From: Buttiauxella ferragutiae | GTDB lineage: Bacteria > Pseudomonadota > Gammaproteobacteria > Enterobacterales > Enterobacteriaceae | Direction: 5' to 3' (one strand) | Assembly (NCBI RefSeq): GCF_001654915.1 | Contig: NZ_LXEQ01000045.1 | Length of the DNA: 64,000 bases | Part shown: one piece after another, positions 17,167 to 25,278 of the stretch | How the letters are laid out: every line of letters starts with the position of its first letter | Numbering within the stretch: position 1 is the first letter of the stretch | Position numbers and translations under genes: made by a program | The notes under the pieces: generated by a model | Told to the model about the DNA's origin: nothing | The model's input: the letters and a program-made list of their open reading frames with translations, nothing else | Databases searched by the model: none

Positions 17167-18279
17167 ATGACCAGGAAAATTACTGTCATTGGCACACGTG
17201 GCATACCCGATGTGTTAGGCGGAGTGGAAACACATTGCCAAAATCTTTATCCGGCTATCAAAGAACAGTTTGATGTGGATATTTGTGTTATCGCTCGCGC
17301 TCCGTATGTTGGTTACAGTAAGTCGCAGTACAAAAATGTGGAAACCGTGGCGCTATGGGCACCTAAAAAACGCTCACTGGAAGCCATTGTTCATTCCGTT
17401 TTGGCTGCGTTTAAGACCTGTTTTGATAAATCCACTATTGTTCATGTGCATGCCATCGGGCCGGGCCTGGTAGTGCCACTGCTACGTTTACTGGGTAAGA
17501 AAGTGGTGTTTACCCATCACGGTCCTGATTATGAACGCCAGAAGTGGGGCCGAGTTGCAAAACAGGCTCTCTTATTAGGTGAAAAGTTTGCGGTTAATTA
17601 TGCCAATGAAGTGATCGTTATTTCTGAAGTGATTAATCAACTGATTCAGAAAAAACATGGTCGCATGGATGCTCATCTGATTTATAACGGCGTAAATACT
17701 CCGCAAACGCAGGCCCCGGAGATGATTCATAAAACACTCGACCGTTATGCCCTGAAGCCTAAGAATTATCTTGTTGCGGTGGGGCGTTTTGTGGAAGAGA
17801 AAGGGTTTCATGATTTAATTACTGCCTACCAGCAATCAGGGGCGTCCGAGCCATTAGTTTTGGTTGGCGATGCGGATCATCCTTCTGATTACAGCATGCG
17901 CCTGAAGGAATTAGCGATAAAAACCCCGAATGTCATTCTGACCGGTTTTTTAAAAGGTGACGCACTGAAGGTGGTATTTTCTCAGGCTAAGTTATTTATC
18001 ATGCCGTCGTATCACGAAGGATTACCTATAGCGCTGCTGGAAGCTATGTCTTATTCATTGCCTGCTGTGGTGAGTGATATTCCGGCAAATCTGGAAGTCG
18101 GGTTGCCCGCAGATGCCTATTTTAAAGTCGGTAACGTGCTTGATTTAGCTGAAAAAATTAACGAAAAACGTGGGTTGGCTAGTGCGGATTACTGTAAATA
18201 TCTGCAAACCTACGACTGGCGTGAGATTGCCAGGAACACGGTAAGTGTCTACCATTCAATAGATAAATCAATAGGTTAA
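17167..18279 (+). CDS. family 4 glycosyltransferase (DUF1972-type N-terminus)
   Basis: 370-residue GT-B enzyme. It begins ITVIGTRGIPDVLGGVETHC, the GTRGIP...GGVET motif typical of GT4 proteins with a DUF1972 N-terminal domain, many of which are rhamnosyl- or related transferases. VFTHHGPDYERQKWG, VGRFVEEKGFHDLI and the E-x7-E region HEGLPIALLEAMSYSLP complete the GT4 signature. It follows the previous transferase with one base between stop and start. Sugar specificity is not deducible. Confidence 0.9.
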   Translation: MTRKITVIGTRGIPDVLGGVETHCQNLYPAIKEQFDVDICVIARAPYVGYSKSQYKNVETVALWAPKKRSLEAIVHSVLAAFKTCFDKSTIVHVHAIGPGLVVPLLRLLGKKVVFTHHGPDYERQKWGRVAKQALLLGEKFAVNYANEVIVISEVINQLIQKKHGRMDAHLIYNGVNTPQTQAPEMIHKTLDRYALKPKNYLVAVGRFVEEKGFHDLITAYQQSGASEPLVLVGDADHPSDYSMRLKELAIKTPNVILTGFLKGDALKVVFSQAKLFIMPSYHEGLPIALLEAMSYSLPAVVSDIPANLEVGLPADAYFKVGNVLDLAEKINEKRGLASADYCKYLQTYDWREIARNTVSVYHSIDKSIG

Positions 18280-18281
18280 AT

Positions 18282-18689
18282 TTGACGAATTCTACTCGAC
18301 GCCCAATCGTCATCGACAGATTCTATGAAGTGCTTGATGAACAAACTCAGGCGCAGCTCACTGCTGAGCAAAAGCAGGAGATAGAGAACGCGATCGTTTC
18401 TATCACGCTCTCGTCGCACCATCGGATCGATATTCGTAAAAGCTTTCCCTTTTTTGGGACGCGCTACTACATGGTCTTTTTGCTGGGAAGAGATTTACGC
18501 AAACGGTTACGTAAAGAATCGACGCTGGTGCGTATCGTTGTGACGTTGCTGATTCTTTGTGGCGCAGTTTTCGCCATTTTGTGTCTATTCTTAACTCTCT
18601 ACATGATCAAATCCGCTGTGGGAATCGACCTGTTTCGTAATTTCCACGTCGGGATTTGGGATTGGTGGCTCAGCTTGCGAAGTAACTGA
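18282..18689 (+). CDS. small EPS-operon membrane protein, 135 aa
   Basis: The first 75 residues are soluble and charged (DEQTQAQLTAEQKQEIENAI), followed by a basic stretch (GRDLRKRLRKES) and one or two membrane segments at about 82-110, ending GIWDWWLSLRSN. The only start at the left end is a TTG with AGG about eight bases before it; the gene follows the glycosyltransferase by two bases. Similar small proteins occur in EPS clusters of other gammaproteobacteria but have no known activity. I infer a regulatory or assembly role. Confidence 0.7.
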   Translation: MTNSTRRPIVIDRFYEVLDEQTQAQLTAEQKQEIENAIVSITLSSHHRIDIRKSFPFFGTRYYMVFLLGRDLRKRLRKESTLVRIVVTLLILCGAVFAILCLFLTLYMIKSAVGIDLFRNFHVGIWDWWLSLRSN

Positions 18690-18728
18690 TCCTGGGAAGT
18701 TAACGCCCCAACAGAAGCAGGAAAGACT

Positions 18729-20123
18729 ATGAATATGAAAACGTTAGTTTCACTGATGTGCATGGTTTTTCCGGGGGCGGTAATCGCCGTACCGACGACA
18801 GTTGTAACGCCAAAGGCACTGTCTGGCCCCATCACCAATCCCGGAACGGGAATCGCCAGTTTTCATCAAGGTTTTGGGCAACAACTGACGCCCGCGCAAT
18901 ATCCTGATACCGGGATTGAATACGAGCGTTTTTACTGGTCTGAGCTTGAGCCGGTAGAAGGGCAGTATAATTTTGCACTGGTCGATGATGCTTTCAGGTT
19001 TGCGGCGGCGCATCAACCGGCGATGAATGTCGGATTGCGGGTTATGGTTTTGGATGGCCCTGAGAGCGGGAGCAAAATTCCTGACTGGTTGATCAGAAAA
19101 GGGGTGAAAGGAGTCTGGACACCCGATAGAAAAACCTTCGCGCCGAATTTAGATGACCCTATTTTTCTTGAATACAGCCAGCGCCTGCTGAATGCCTTCG
19201 GTAAACGCTACGACGGTAATGAGAATCTTGCTTACATCGATATCGGCATGGTGGGCTCCTGGGGCGAATGGCATAACAGCAACTTTCCTTCCTTGCCGCC
19301 CCTTGAAGAACGCTACACGCCAGCACAACTAGAAAAGTACGTTAAAATGCACTTCACTGCGTTTCCTAAAACGCCAAAAATTATGCTGATTGCCGGTAAC
19401 GAAAATCTCGCGAGTGCGGTGAGGCGAGGTGCAGGCTGGCGCGCTGACTGTCTTGGGGACTGGCGGAACTTTTCCACAACCTGGAATCTCATGGAAGATG
19501 ATTATCCTCCACGCCTAGAGGCAGCCCAGGCGGCATATTCCGGCTTTAACGATGCCTGGAAACGCTCGCCGATAAGTTTTGAGATCTGCGGTCATATGAC
19601 GGAGTGGAAAACAGTACAGCACTATACCCGTGAAGAAGTGCAACGAACATTTGACTGGGCCATAGAGAAACATGCCAGCACGATTAATCTGAAGTCGAGT
19701 GAAGTGCCGGTGATGTATCGAGCCATCGTCGATAACGCGCTGACAAAACTGGGTTATCGTTTCCGTTTAGTCTCGTTAAGCCATGATTCTGTGGTCACCA
19801 GAGGCAGTACCCTGACGCTGAATAGCCAGTGGGCGAATGATGGCATTGCACCGAGTTACCTGAAATATGATGTGGTGTATCGCCTGGTAAATAATACGAA
19901 CAAAGTTATCGCCCAAGGGAAAACATCGGATGACATTCGCAGCTGGCTGCCAGGTGAGCGTTCACTGAGTTATCGTCTGTCACTGCCTGTGGCTTTAGCG
20001 AATGGGCAGTATTATATCGAGGTGGCGATGCTGGACTCTCAAGGCAAGGCGAGAATTAATCTGGCTAACGAAGGCAAACAGAGTGACGGTTGGTATCGGG
20101 TGTCGAAGGTCCGCGCTCAATAA
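18729..20123 (+). CDS. secreted TIM-barrel hydrolase-like protein (DUF4832 type)
   Basis: 464 residues with a signal peptide (MKTLVSLMCMVFPGAVIA). The N-terminal part looks like a clan GH-A TIM barrel: YERFYWSELEPVEGQYNF near residues 60-78 and DIGMVGSWGEWHNS near 170-185, where the glutamate of GEW is a candidate acid/base. A C-terminal beta-sandwich-like region (HDSVVTRGSTLTLNSQW onward) matches the DUF4832 plan. A strong ribosome site (CAGGAAAGACT) precedes the ATG. As the last gene of the EPS operon and a predicted periplasmic or secreted protein, it may trim or cut the polymer. Catalytic activity is inferred, not shown. Confidence 0.75.
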   Translation: MNMKTLVSLMCMVFPGAVIAVPTTVVTPKALSGPITNPGTGIASFHQGFGQQLTPAQYPDTGIEYERFYWSELEPVEGQYNFALVDDAFRFAAAHQPAMNVGLRVMVLDGPESGSKIPDWLIRKGVKGVWTPDRKTFAPNLDDPIFLEYSQRLLNAFGKRYDGNENLAYIDIGMVGSWGEWHNSNFPSLPPLEERYTPAQLEKYVKMHFTAFPKTPKIMLIAGNENLASAVRRGAGWRADCLGDWRNFSTTWNLMEDDYPPRLEAAQAAYSGFNDAWKRSPISFEICGHMTEWKTVQHYTREEVQRTFDWAIEKHASTINLKSSEVPVMYRAIVDNALTKLGYRFRLVSLSHDSVVTRGSTLTLNSQWANDGIAPSYLKYDVVYRLVNNTNKVIAQGKTSDDIRSWLPGERSLSYRLSLPVALANGQYYIEVAMLDSQGKARINLANEGKQSDGWYRVSKVRAQ

Positions 20124-20247
20124 TATCCTTCATTCTTCAAGCTGCATCTTTGTTGGCTGCGTTCACGAGCCCGAATCACTTACTTTAGTAAGCTCATCGG
20201 GACTCGCTCTCTTGCCGCCGCGATGCGACTTGAATTATTGTGGGTAT
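20122..20247. repeat. imperfect palindromic intergenic repeat, about 126 bp
   Basis: The two ends are inverted copies: AATATCCTTCATTCTTCAAG on the left pairs with most of CTTGAATTATTGTGGGTATT on the right. An inner pair CCCGAATCACTTAC / GTAAGCTCATCGGG surrounds the centre at about 20185. Similar palindromes containing TTGGCTGCGTTC and CACTTACTT...AGTAAGCTCATCGGG are, from memory, dispersed between genes in Yersinia, Serratia and related genera. It lies between the convergent EPS operon and galE and may end both transcripts. Confidence 0.75.
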
Positions 20248-20261
20248 TGAAGCTATGACGG

Positions 20262-21278
20262 CTAAGAACCAAAGCCGTTCGGGTTATTTTTCTGCCAGTT
20301 CCAGGTATCACGCATCATTTCATCAAGTGAACGGGTCGCGATCCACCCCAGTTCTTGTTTGGCTAAGGAAGAATCTGACCAACATTCCGCCACATCACCC
20401 GGTCTTCTGGCGACGATTTGATAGTTAATTTTCGTTTGTGCGGCCTTTTCAAAAGCCTTAATCAGGTCAAGAACGGAATAGCCGACACCGGTCCCCAGGT
20501 TGATGGCTTTGAATGGTGAACCCTCAGCTTTATGGTCTAACGCCGCCAGGTGCCCGCTTGCCAGATCCAGAACATGAATATAATCACGAACCCCGGTTCC
20601 ATCCGGCGTTGGGTAATCGTTGCCGAATACCGACAGACATTCGAGCTTTCCGATTGCCACCTGAGAAATATATGGAACCAGGTTGTTAGGAATACCGTTG
20701 GGATCTTCACCAATACGCCCTGAAGCATGCGCACCAACCGGGTTGAAATAGCGTAAGCAAGTAATGCGGAACTCAGGTTGTGCATGCGAAAAATCACGCA
20801 AAATCTGCTCAACCATTAATTTCGACGTCCCGTATGGGTTAGTCGTACCACCGACTTGGCACTCTTCGCTTAGTGGTACTTTTTCGGGGTTACCGTATAC
20901 CGTTGCGGAAGAGCTGAAGATAAGGCTATTGACACCAGCGCGTAACATCTCATTGAGCAAAATCAGCGTCCCAACGACATTGTTCTCATAATATTCCAGC
21001 GGCTTTCTGACTGATTCGCCTACGGATTTTAAACCAGCAAAATGAATAACATCGGATATGTTGTGTTTTGAGAAGATCTCTTTTAGCGCTTGTTTGTCTA
21101 AAATATCGGCAACATATAATGTTGGTACTTTCCCGGTTAATTCTGTCACCCGCTCCAAAGATGTTTTAGACGAGTTAGAGAGATTGTCTATAACGACGAC
21201 ATCATCACCTCTTTCCAGTAATGCCAGAACGGTATGTGAGCCAATATAACCAGCACCACCAGTTACAAGAATTGCCAT
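20262..21278 (-). CDS. galE: UDP-glucose 4-epimerase
   Basis: 338 residues, full length for GalE. It interconverts UDP-glucose and UDP-galactose with bound NAD. Visible features: the Rossmann motif VTGGAGYIGSHT at the N-terminus, SSSATVYG with the catalytic Ser/Thr region, the YxxxK pair in NPYGTSKLMVEQ (about residues 149-153), and LRYFNPVGAHASG. GGAG lies before the ATG. It is not in a galETK operon, so it is probably an extra copy serving the adjacent EPS operon with UDP-galactose; that is inference. In E. coli the AzuR RNA, also encoded in this window, represses galE mRNA. Confidence 0.95.
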   Translation of the reverse strand: MAILVTGGAGYIGSHTVLALLERGDDVVVIDNLSNSSKTSLERVTELTGKVPTLYVADILDKQALKEIFSKHNISDVIHFAGLKSVGESVRKPLEYYENNVVGTLILLNEMLRAGVNSLIFSSSATVYGNPEKVPLSEECQVGGTTNPYGTSKLMVEQILRDFSHAQPEFRITCLRYFNPVGAHASGRIGEDPNGIPNNLVPYISQVAIGKLECLSVFGNDYPTPDGTGVRDYIHVLDLASGHLAALDHKAEGSPFKAINLGTGVGYSVLDLIKAFEKAAQTKINYQIVARRPGDVAECWSDSSLAKQELGWIATRSLDEMMRDTWNWQKNNPNGFGS

Positions 21279-21377
21279 AGTATCTCCAGATTAAGATTAC
21301 AAAATGCGCGTATTGATGTGACCCTCAGTCAAGTCGTTCAATAGTATCAGCAATCAACCAGCCATTCATCTGGTGTT

Positions 21378-22301
21378 TCAGGCAAAAAAATGCTTCCTGT
21401 ATTTAACAAAACACTTAAAGAAAATCTTTTTTAACGGCGATAACAGGCTGAATGTCAAATTTTTAGTATCATAGGCAATATAATCATTTGTGAAATTTAA
21501 AGTATGAATACCTGCGCTTTGATTGATTGTTGGAACAATATTAGCAACAAGTTTCTCTTCAAAAATCAAAGGGCTTAAATGAACTATCTCTTTGATATAA
21601 ACGGACTTACCATAAAAACCTAAATGACATTCTTGGGTTAGAATATAAAGTTTGTCATCGATGGAATAGGGGGTTCCAGCACCACGATGGTGGCGGTTAC
21701 ATAATGTTAATGAGGGTTTTATTTTTTCCCACTCACCGAATAAGCCCCTTGCTGTATGAATGACAATATCGTTATCCAGAGTCGTAGAAATAAGATAGTG
21801 GGTTCCCTCATGAGTGAAGAGAACATTATCGGTATATTCGACGTTGGAAAGTAATACTTTTACTTTTTCCCAACGACCAGGGAATTCAATAGATTGGAAA
21901 AGAATGACTTCCTTTCTCTCTGATGACTCCGGAATCATATACAGTTTGTCGCCTGAGCTAAAAATAAAAGGAAATGACAGGTGACATTTCAAATCGTCAA
22001 AACCTTCCAGTTTGATATCTTCTAGCTCTTCCAGTTGGTTATTCAGAATACGGCACTTCAGGAATCCCTTAGAGTTCAGGAAACTAAATGCTTCATAGAA
22101 GACATACAGCTTATCGTCTTTTTCGATAATAAAAGGGTCGGCCTGGAAAGTGTATTTTTTATTAAGCAGTTGTGCTTTGGAATTGCTGAGAATATCCAGA
22201 GTATTATCAGGAAACGAATGTGTATCATTTTTAATGATCATGATGTCCCATGATTCATGGAAAAATAACTTTTTAATTAATTTATTGTTTTTGTTAAACA
22301 T
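21378..22301 (-). CDS. beta-propeller-like protein (GINT1 N-terminal type)
   Basis: 307 residues without signal peptide. The pattern ADPFIIEKDDKLYVFYEAF, then SFPFIFSSGDKLYMIPES, TDNVLFTHEGTHYLIST and GAGTPYSIDDKLYILTQE repeats a strand-turn-strand unit, as in five-bladed propellers of the GH43-like superfamily. The ADPF...YVFYE block matches what I recall of the N-terminal domain of glucosamine inositolphosphorylceramide transferase homologues, which in bacteria sit in polysaccharide loci. It is more AT-rich than galE and the EPS operon, suggesting separate acquisition. Substrate unknown; a sugar-processing role is inferred from fold and neighbours. Confidence 0.65.
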   Translation of the reverse strand: MFNKNNKLIKKLFFHESWDIMIIKNDTHSFPDNTLDILSNSKAQLLNKKYTFQADPFIIEKDDKLYVFYEAFSFLNSKGFLKCRILNNQLEELEDIKLEGFDDLKCHLSFPFIFSSGDKLYMIPESSERKEVILFQSIEFPGRWEKVKVLLSNVEYTDNVLFTHEGTHYLISTTLDNDIVIHTARGLFGEWEKIKPSLTLCNRHHRGAGTPYSIDDKLYILTQECHLGFYGKSVYIKEIVHLSPLIFEEKLVANIVPTINQSAGIHTLNFTNDYIAYDTKNLTFSLLSPLKKIFFKCFVKYRKHFFA

Positions 22302-22696
22302 TTATCATCTTGTCCATGTTAGTAATCACCAGATGCAGGAAGAAAATGACAGGTACTATTTTAAATTATAAGTCATGCTTAAGGTTATAATTACGGTAAG
22401 AAATAGTAACCAAAGAGACGCAATACCGCTTTCTGGCTAACTGCCGCCCGCTGAGTTGGGCTTAGCTGTCGCCGATAGCAAACAACGAAATGCTGCTGTT
22501 TTGCAGTATAGACGCTCATGCAATATTCGCCTTTCTTAAAAATGCCTATTTGAGGTTACAAGCGATCATGGCAAACTTTGCTGTGGGAAAGATCTTGATG
22601 AACAAATAGTTACCAGATAACTGAGGCGCTTAATAAGATGCCTGACGAGAGAAAATCAGCGAGAGAATATTGAGGAGATCAAGAGATGATTTGGTT
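22302..22696. other. gap without a recognisable gene
   Basis: About 400 bases between the propeller-like gene and the ftnA terminator. In E. coli yecH and tyrP lie on this side of ftnA; neither is recognisable here. No repeats or RNA genes were seen. Confidence 0.4.
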
Positions 22697-22733
22697 AATG
22701 AAAACCGGTAAACATAAGGCATGCTTACCGGTT
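22697..22733 (-). terminator. terminator after ftnA
   Basis: On the minus strand an inverted repeat AACCGGTAA / TTACCGGTT with a 13-base loop is followed by TTTTCATT, a few bases beyond the ftnA stop. Confidence 0.6.
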
Positions 22734-22741
22734 AGCTATTA

Positions 22742-23239
22742 TTAAGCTTGAGTATCTAGTGTAGAAAGTTCTTTATCAACGAAATACAAGCCTTCACCGC
22801 TTTTACCGACCAGACTTAATTTATCCAGCACAGATTTAAACAGTTTTTCTTCTTCATGCTGTTCAGAAACATACCACTGCAGGAAATTAAAGGTTGGGTA
22901 GTCCTGAGAGGTCATCGCCGCATGCGCCAGTTCATTAATTTTACGGGTAATTAACTGTTCGTGTTCGTAGGTGGCGTTAAACAGGCTATCCAGTGAATCG
23001 TAATCCTGGTCTGGTGCAGGAATTGCATTGATGCGTGGCAAGCTTCCGGTATCTGTTAAATAAGCAAACAGGCGTTGCATGTGTTCCATCTCTTCCTGGG
23101 CATGGCGACGCAGGAAAGCAGCTGCACCTTCGAAGCTATGGTAGCTGCACCAGGCACTCATTTGTTGATAAAGCAGGGAAGAGTAAAGCTCAAGATTCAT
23201 TTGTTCGTTAAGTTTTTCGATCATTTCAGCTTTAAGCAT
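22742..23239 (-). CDS. ftnA: bacterial non-haem ferritin FtnA
   Basis: 165 residues, the usual FtnA length, nearly identical in plan to E. coli FtnA. It stores iron as ferric mineral in a cytoplasmic 24-mer cage. Ferroxidase-centre residues are in place: Glu17 and Tyr24 (NLELYSSLLY), Glu49/Glu50 and His53 (RRHAQEEMEHM), and the SEQHEEEKLFKS region near 126-137. It ends with the family tail KELSTLDTQ. It is monocistronic, with a terminator on one side and an AT-rich control region on the other. In E. coli iron-bound Fur activates ftnA by relieving H-NS repression, which fits that AT-rich upstream DNA. Confidence 0.97.
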   Translation of the reverse strand: MLKAEMIEKLNEQMNLELYSSLLYQQMSAWCSYHSFEGAAAFLRRHAQEEMEHMQRLFAYLTDTGSLPRINAIPAPDQDYDSLDSLFNATYEHEQLITRKINELAHAAMTSQDYPTFNFLQWYVSEQHEEEKLFKSVLDKLSLVGKSGEGLYFVDKELSTLDTQA

Positions 23240-23317
23240 GATGCGCTCCAGGAGAATCAGATAATTAACAATGGCGCTACTTTAATTTTATTATTTCTAT
23301 AATGCAAAGGAATTGTT

Positions 23318-23410
23318 AATTATATTGTTGTAATGAGAATGGTTGCTAATATTATTCTTTTTTATAAATGATAGCTTAATACTAATAAGAATGATTGTTA
23401 TTTAATTAAT
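23318..23410 (-). promoter_or_regulatory. AT-rich ftnA control region with Fur-box-like stretches
   Basis: Upstream of ftnA two stretches (TAATGAGAATGGTTGCTAA and AATAAGAATGATTGTTATT) resemble overlapping Fur hexamers of the GATAAT type in very AT-rich DNA. The match is partial; placement agrees with the Fur/H-NS switch known upstream of E. coli ftnA. Confidence 0.4.
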
Positions 23411-23458
23411 AGGATTGAACAACAATTATTGCCCAACCCATATAGGCGTTAAGCTCAA

Positions 23459-23803
23459 TTATTGTACGGCTATTTCATCTCTCAGGTATTTCTCCATTCC
23501 GTTCCCCCTGCATTGGTACTCCAGTGTGACGGTTTGGTTCAGGCACAATGCGCCACTGGTCAGGCTGCAGGTTTTGATCGGATCGCCATAAGGGAATGCC
23601 GCACTATACCCCCATTGTTGACACTGGTGGCTGGCAGCCGACTGAGCAACGTAGGTGTCGACTTTCGCTCTTTGTAATGGCGCAATATCAAACCCGAGAC
23701 GAACAACACCTGCCACTTCGCTCCCTTTGATGGGTTGTGGCGTTTTATTCATGGTGCAACCGCTTAATAACGCAGCCACTAAAACTAAATATATTGTTTT
23801 CAT
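23459..23803 (-). CDS. yecR: YecR-like lipoprotein
   Basis: 114 residues from the ATG at 23803, with a lipoprotein signal (VLVAALLSGC; Cys about 16). The mature part has cysteines in SHQCQQWGY, IKTCSL, GALCLNQ and EYQCRG, suggesting two disulphides, a pattern matching YecR. In E. coli yecR lies next to ftnA and is under flagellar (FlhDC) control; its function is unknown. A TTG five codons upstream is in frame but less likely. Name assigned by synteny plus the lipobox and cysteine pattern. Confidence 0.75.
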   Translation of the reverse strand: MKTIYLVLVAALLSGCTMNKTPQPIKGSEVAGVVRLGFDIAPLQRAKVDTYVAQSAASHQCQQWGYSAAFPYGDPIKTCSLTSGALCLNQTVTLEYQCRGNGMEKYLRDEIAVQ

Positions 23804-23999
23804 CACGCTGAGTCTCAAAAGATATTTCTTCTTATTTTAGCATGCAGCCAAACAGAATATTACCAACAGTATAAAGCTGTGTAATTGCATTTAAGGTCAG
23901 TAATAATCCATCTCTTAACCTAAATTTCGGGCGTTTATCAAAGGGTAATTACTGTGGTATTCACCAACGGTTTTCAGAAGATTTCTGACAGCAAGCATG

Positions 24000-24080
24000 G
24001 GTGTGCTGGAGAGAGGTTTTGCGCTGGTGGTAAGCGAAGTGCGTAACCGGGCAAAACTCAGAAGTGTGAGCACCTCTTAA
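24000..24080 (+). pseudogene. remnant of a methyl-accepting chemotaxis protein
   Basis: In this frame the DNA reads GVLERGFALVVSEVRNRAK and then runs to a TAA. This matches the highly conserved chemoreceptor hairpin-tip block GRGFAVVAxEVRNLAxRS. Nothing upstream or downstream continues the receptor, so this is a short relic of a lost MCP gene between yecR and the isomerase gene. Confidence 0.7.
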
Positions 24081-24193
24081 TTTTTTAAAACAAAATTTCA
24101 TTAAATTTGAAAGTATGTTTGCCAGATAGTATCGTTAAGGTATACCCAAGCTATTCACCGCGGGAAATCCCGTGACCCAATCAGGAGACGGAA

Positions 24194-24832
24194 ATGAAAA
24201 TAGCACTGATGATGGAAAACAGTCAGGCTGGCAAAAATGCAATCATTCTTAATGAGTTGCAAGCGGTTGCTGCTGAGAAAGAGTACCCGGTTTACAACGT
24301 CGGTATGAGCGATGAGCAGGATCACCACCTGACCTACATCCACCTCGGTATTATGGCCAGCATTCTGTTGAACTCGAAAGCCGTTGATTTTGTTGTGACC
24401 GGCTGCGGTACAGGTCAGGGCGCAATGATGTCTCTGAACATCCATCCAGGTGTGGTTTGCGGATACTGCCTGGATCCAGCCGATGCTTTCCTGTTCGCTC
24501 AAATCAACAACGGTAACGCGCTGTCACTGGCATTCGCTAAAGGTTTCGGTTGGGGTGCAGAGCTGAACGTCCGTTACATGTTCGAGAAAGCATTCACTGG
24601 CCGTAAAGGCGAAGGCTACCCAATCGAGCGTAAAGAGCCACAGGTTCGTAACGCGGGCATCCTCAACCAGGTTAAAGCGGCTGTAGTAAAAGAAAACTAT
24701 CTGGACACCTTACGTTCTATCGACCCTGAGCTGGTGAAAACCGCGGTAACCGGCGAGCGTTTCCAGAAGTGCTTCTTCGAAAATTGCCAGGACAAAGAGA
24801 TTGAAGCGTTCGTTCGCGAAATCCTTGCCTGA
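24194..24832 (+). CDS. RpiB/LacAB-family sugar-phosphate isomerase
   Basis: 212 residues. The N-terminal 150 match the RpiB/LacA/LacB fold: KIALMMENSQAGKNAIILNEL, HLGIMASILLNSKAVDFVV, then the active-site loop TGCGTGQGAMM with the catalytic cysteine at 71, and NGNALSLAFAKGFGWGAELN. RpiB itself is about 149 residues; the extra C-terminal stretch (about 150-212) puts this in a longer subgroup. It should isomerise an aldose/ketose phosphate in the cytoplasm; the sugar is unknown. A clear AGGAG precedes the ATG and a strong terminator follows, so it is monocistronic. No kinase or transporter for its substrate is adjacent. Confidence 0.85.
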   Translation: MKIALMMENSQAGKNAIILNELQAVAAEKEYPVYNVGMSDEQDHHLTYIHLGIMASILLNSKAVDFVVTGCGTGQGAMMSLNIHPGVVCGYCLDPADAFLFAQINNGNALSLAFAKGFGWGAELNVRYMFEKAFTGRKGEGYPIERKEPQVRNAGILNQVKAAVVKENYLDTLRSIDPELVKTAVTGERFQKCFFENCQDKEIEAFVREILA

Positions 24833-24846
24833 TAATGATTAATATG

Positions 24847-24880
24847 AAATACGGCCAGTTTTTGCTGGCCGTATTTTTTT
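24847..24880 (+). terminator. rho-independent terminator
   Basis: Perfect 12-bp stem AAATACGGCCAG / CTGGCCGTATTT with a six-base loop and a T run, 15 bases after the isomerase stop. Confidence 0.9.
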
Positions 24881-24937
24881 GCTTCAATACCGCCTAATTT
24901 CCGGCGCTTTACGCGCTATCTTTCTCAATTCCTATCA

Positions 24938-25205
24938 TTACTTCCTGCTATCGAACTGATGCGACTGCATATCAGCGTGTTGTTGCGTCTGACGCGCGGC
25001 TTCAAGGTGTTCTGCATCCCAGCGTTGAAGGTTGATATCAGCTTGCGGCTCTTCGGGCCAGCGCTGTTGCACACCGTTATGCAGACTCGGTTTATGTAAC
25101 GCAGGGAAGCTTAAAGAGGGGGGAATGGACGCTGGGTTCGGCGGCAGTGACCTGAAAACTGACCAGCGATATAAACAGTATTAACCTTAATGTCATGTGT
25201 TTCAT
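24938..25205 (-). pseudogene. frameshifted gene for a small secreted protein
   Basis: From the ATG at 25205 (GAGG about eight bases before it) the frame gives a clean signal peptide, MTLRLILFISLVSFQVTAA, then hits TAA after 37 codons. Shifting by one base inside a run of six C (25118-25123) opens a frame that continues as FPALHKPSLHNGVQQRWPEE and QRWDAEHLEAARQTQQH to a TAA at 24938. The two halves make one exported protein of about 88 residues. A single extra C in the homopolymer explains the break: a real mutation, phase variation or a sequencing error. Family not recognised. Confidence 0.7.
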
Positions 25206-25278
25206 AACGGCCTCAACGGCACTCAATCTATAGCGTTAAGTATAATTGTGGCCCGAAACACTATGCAGACTTACTGCA

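Noticed and set aside
22302..22696. Possible yecH or tyrP remnant beside ftnA
   Set aside because: No frame resembling either protein could be read on either strand.
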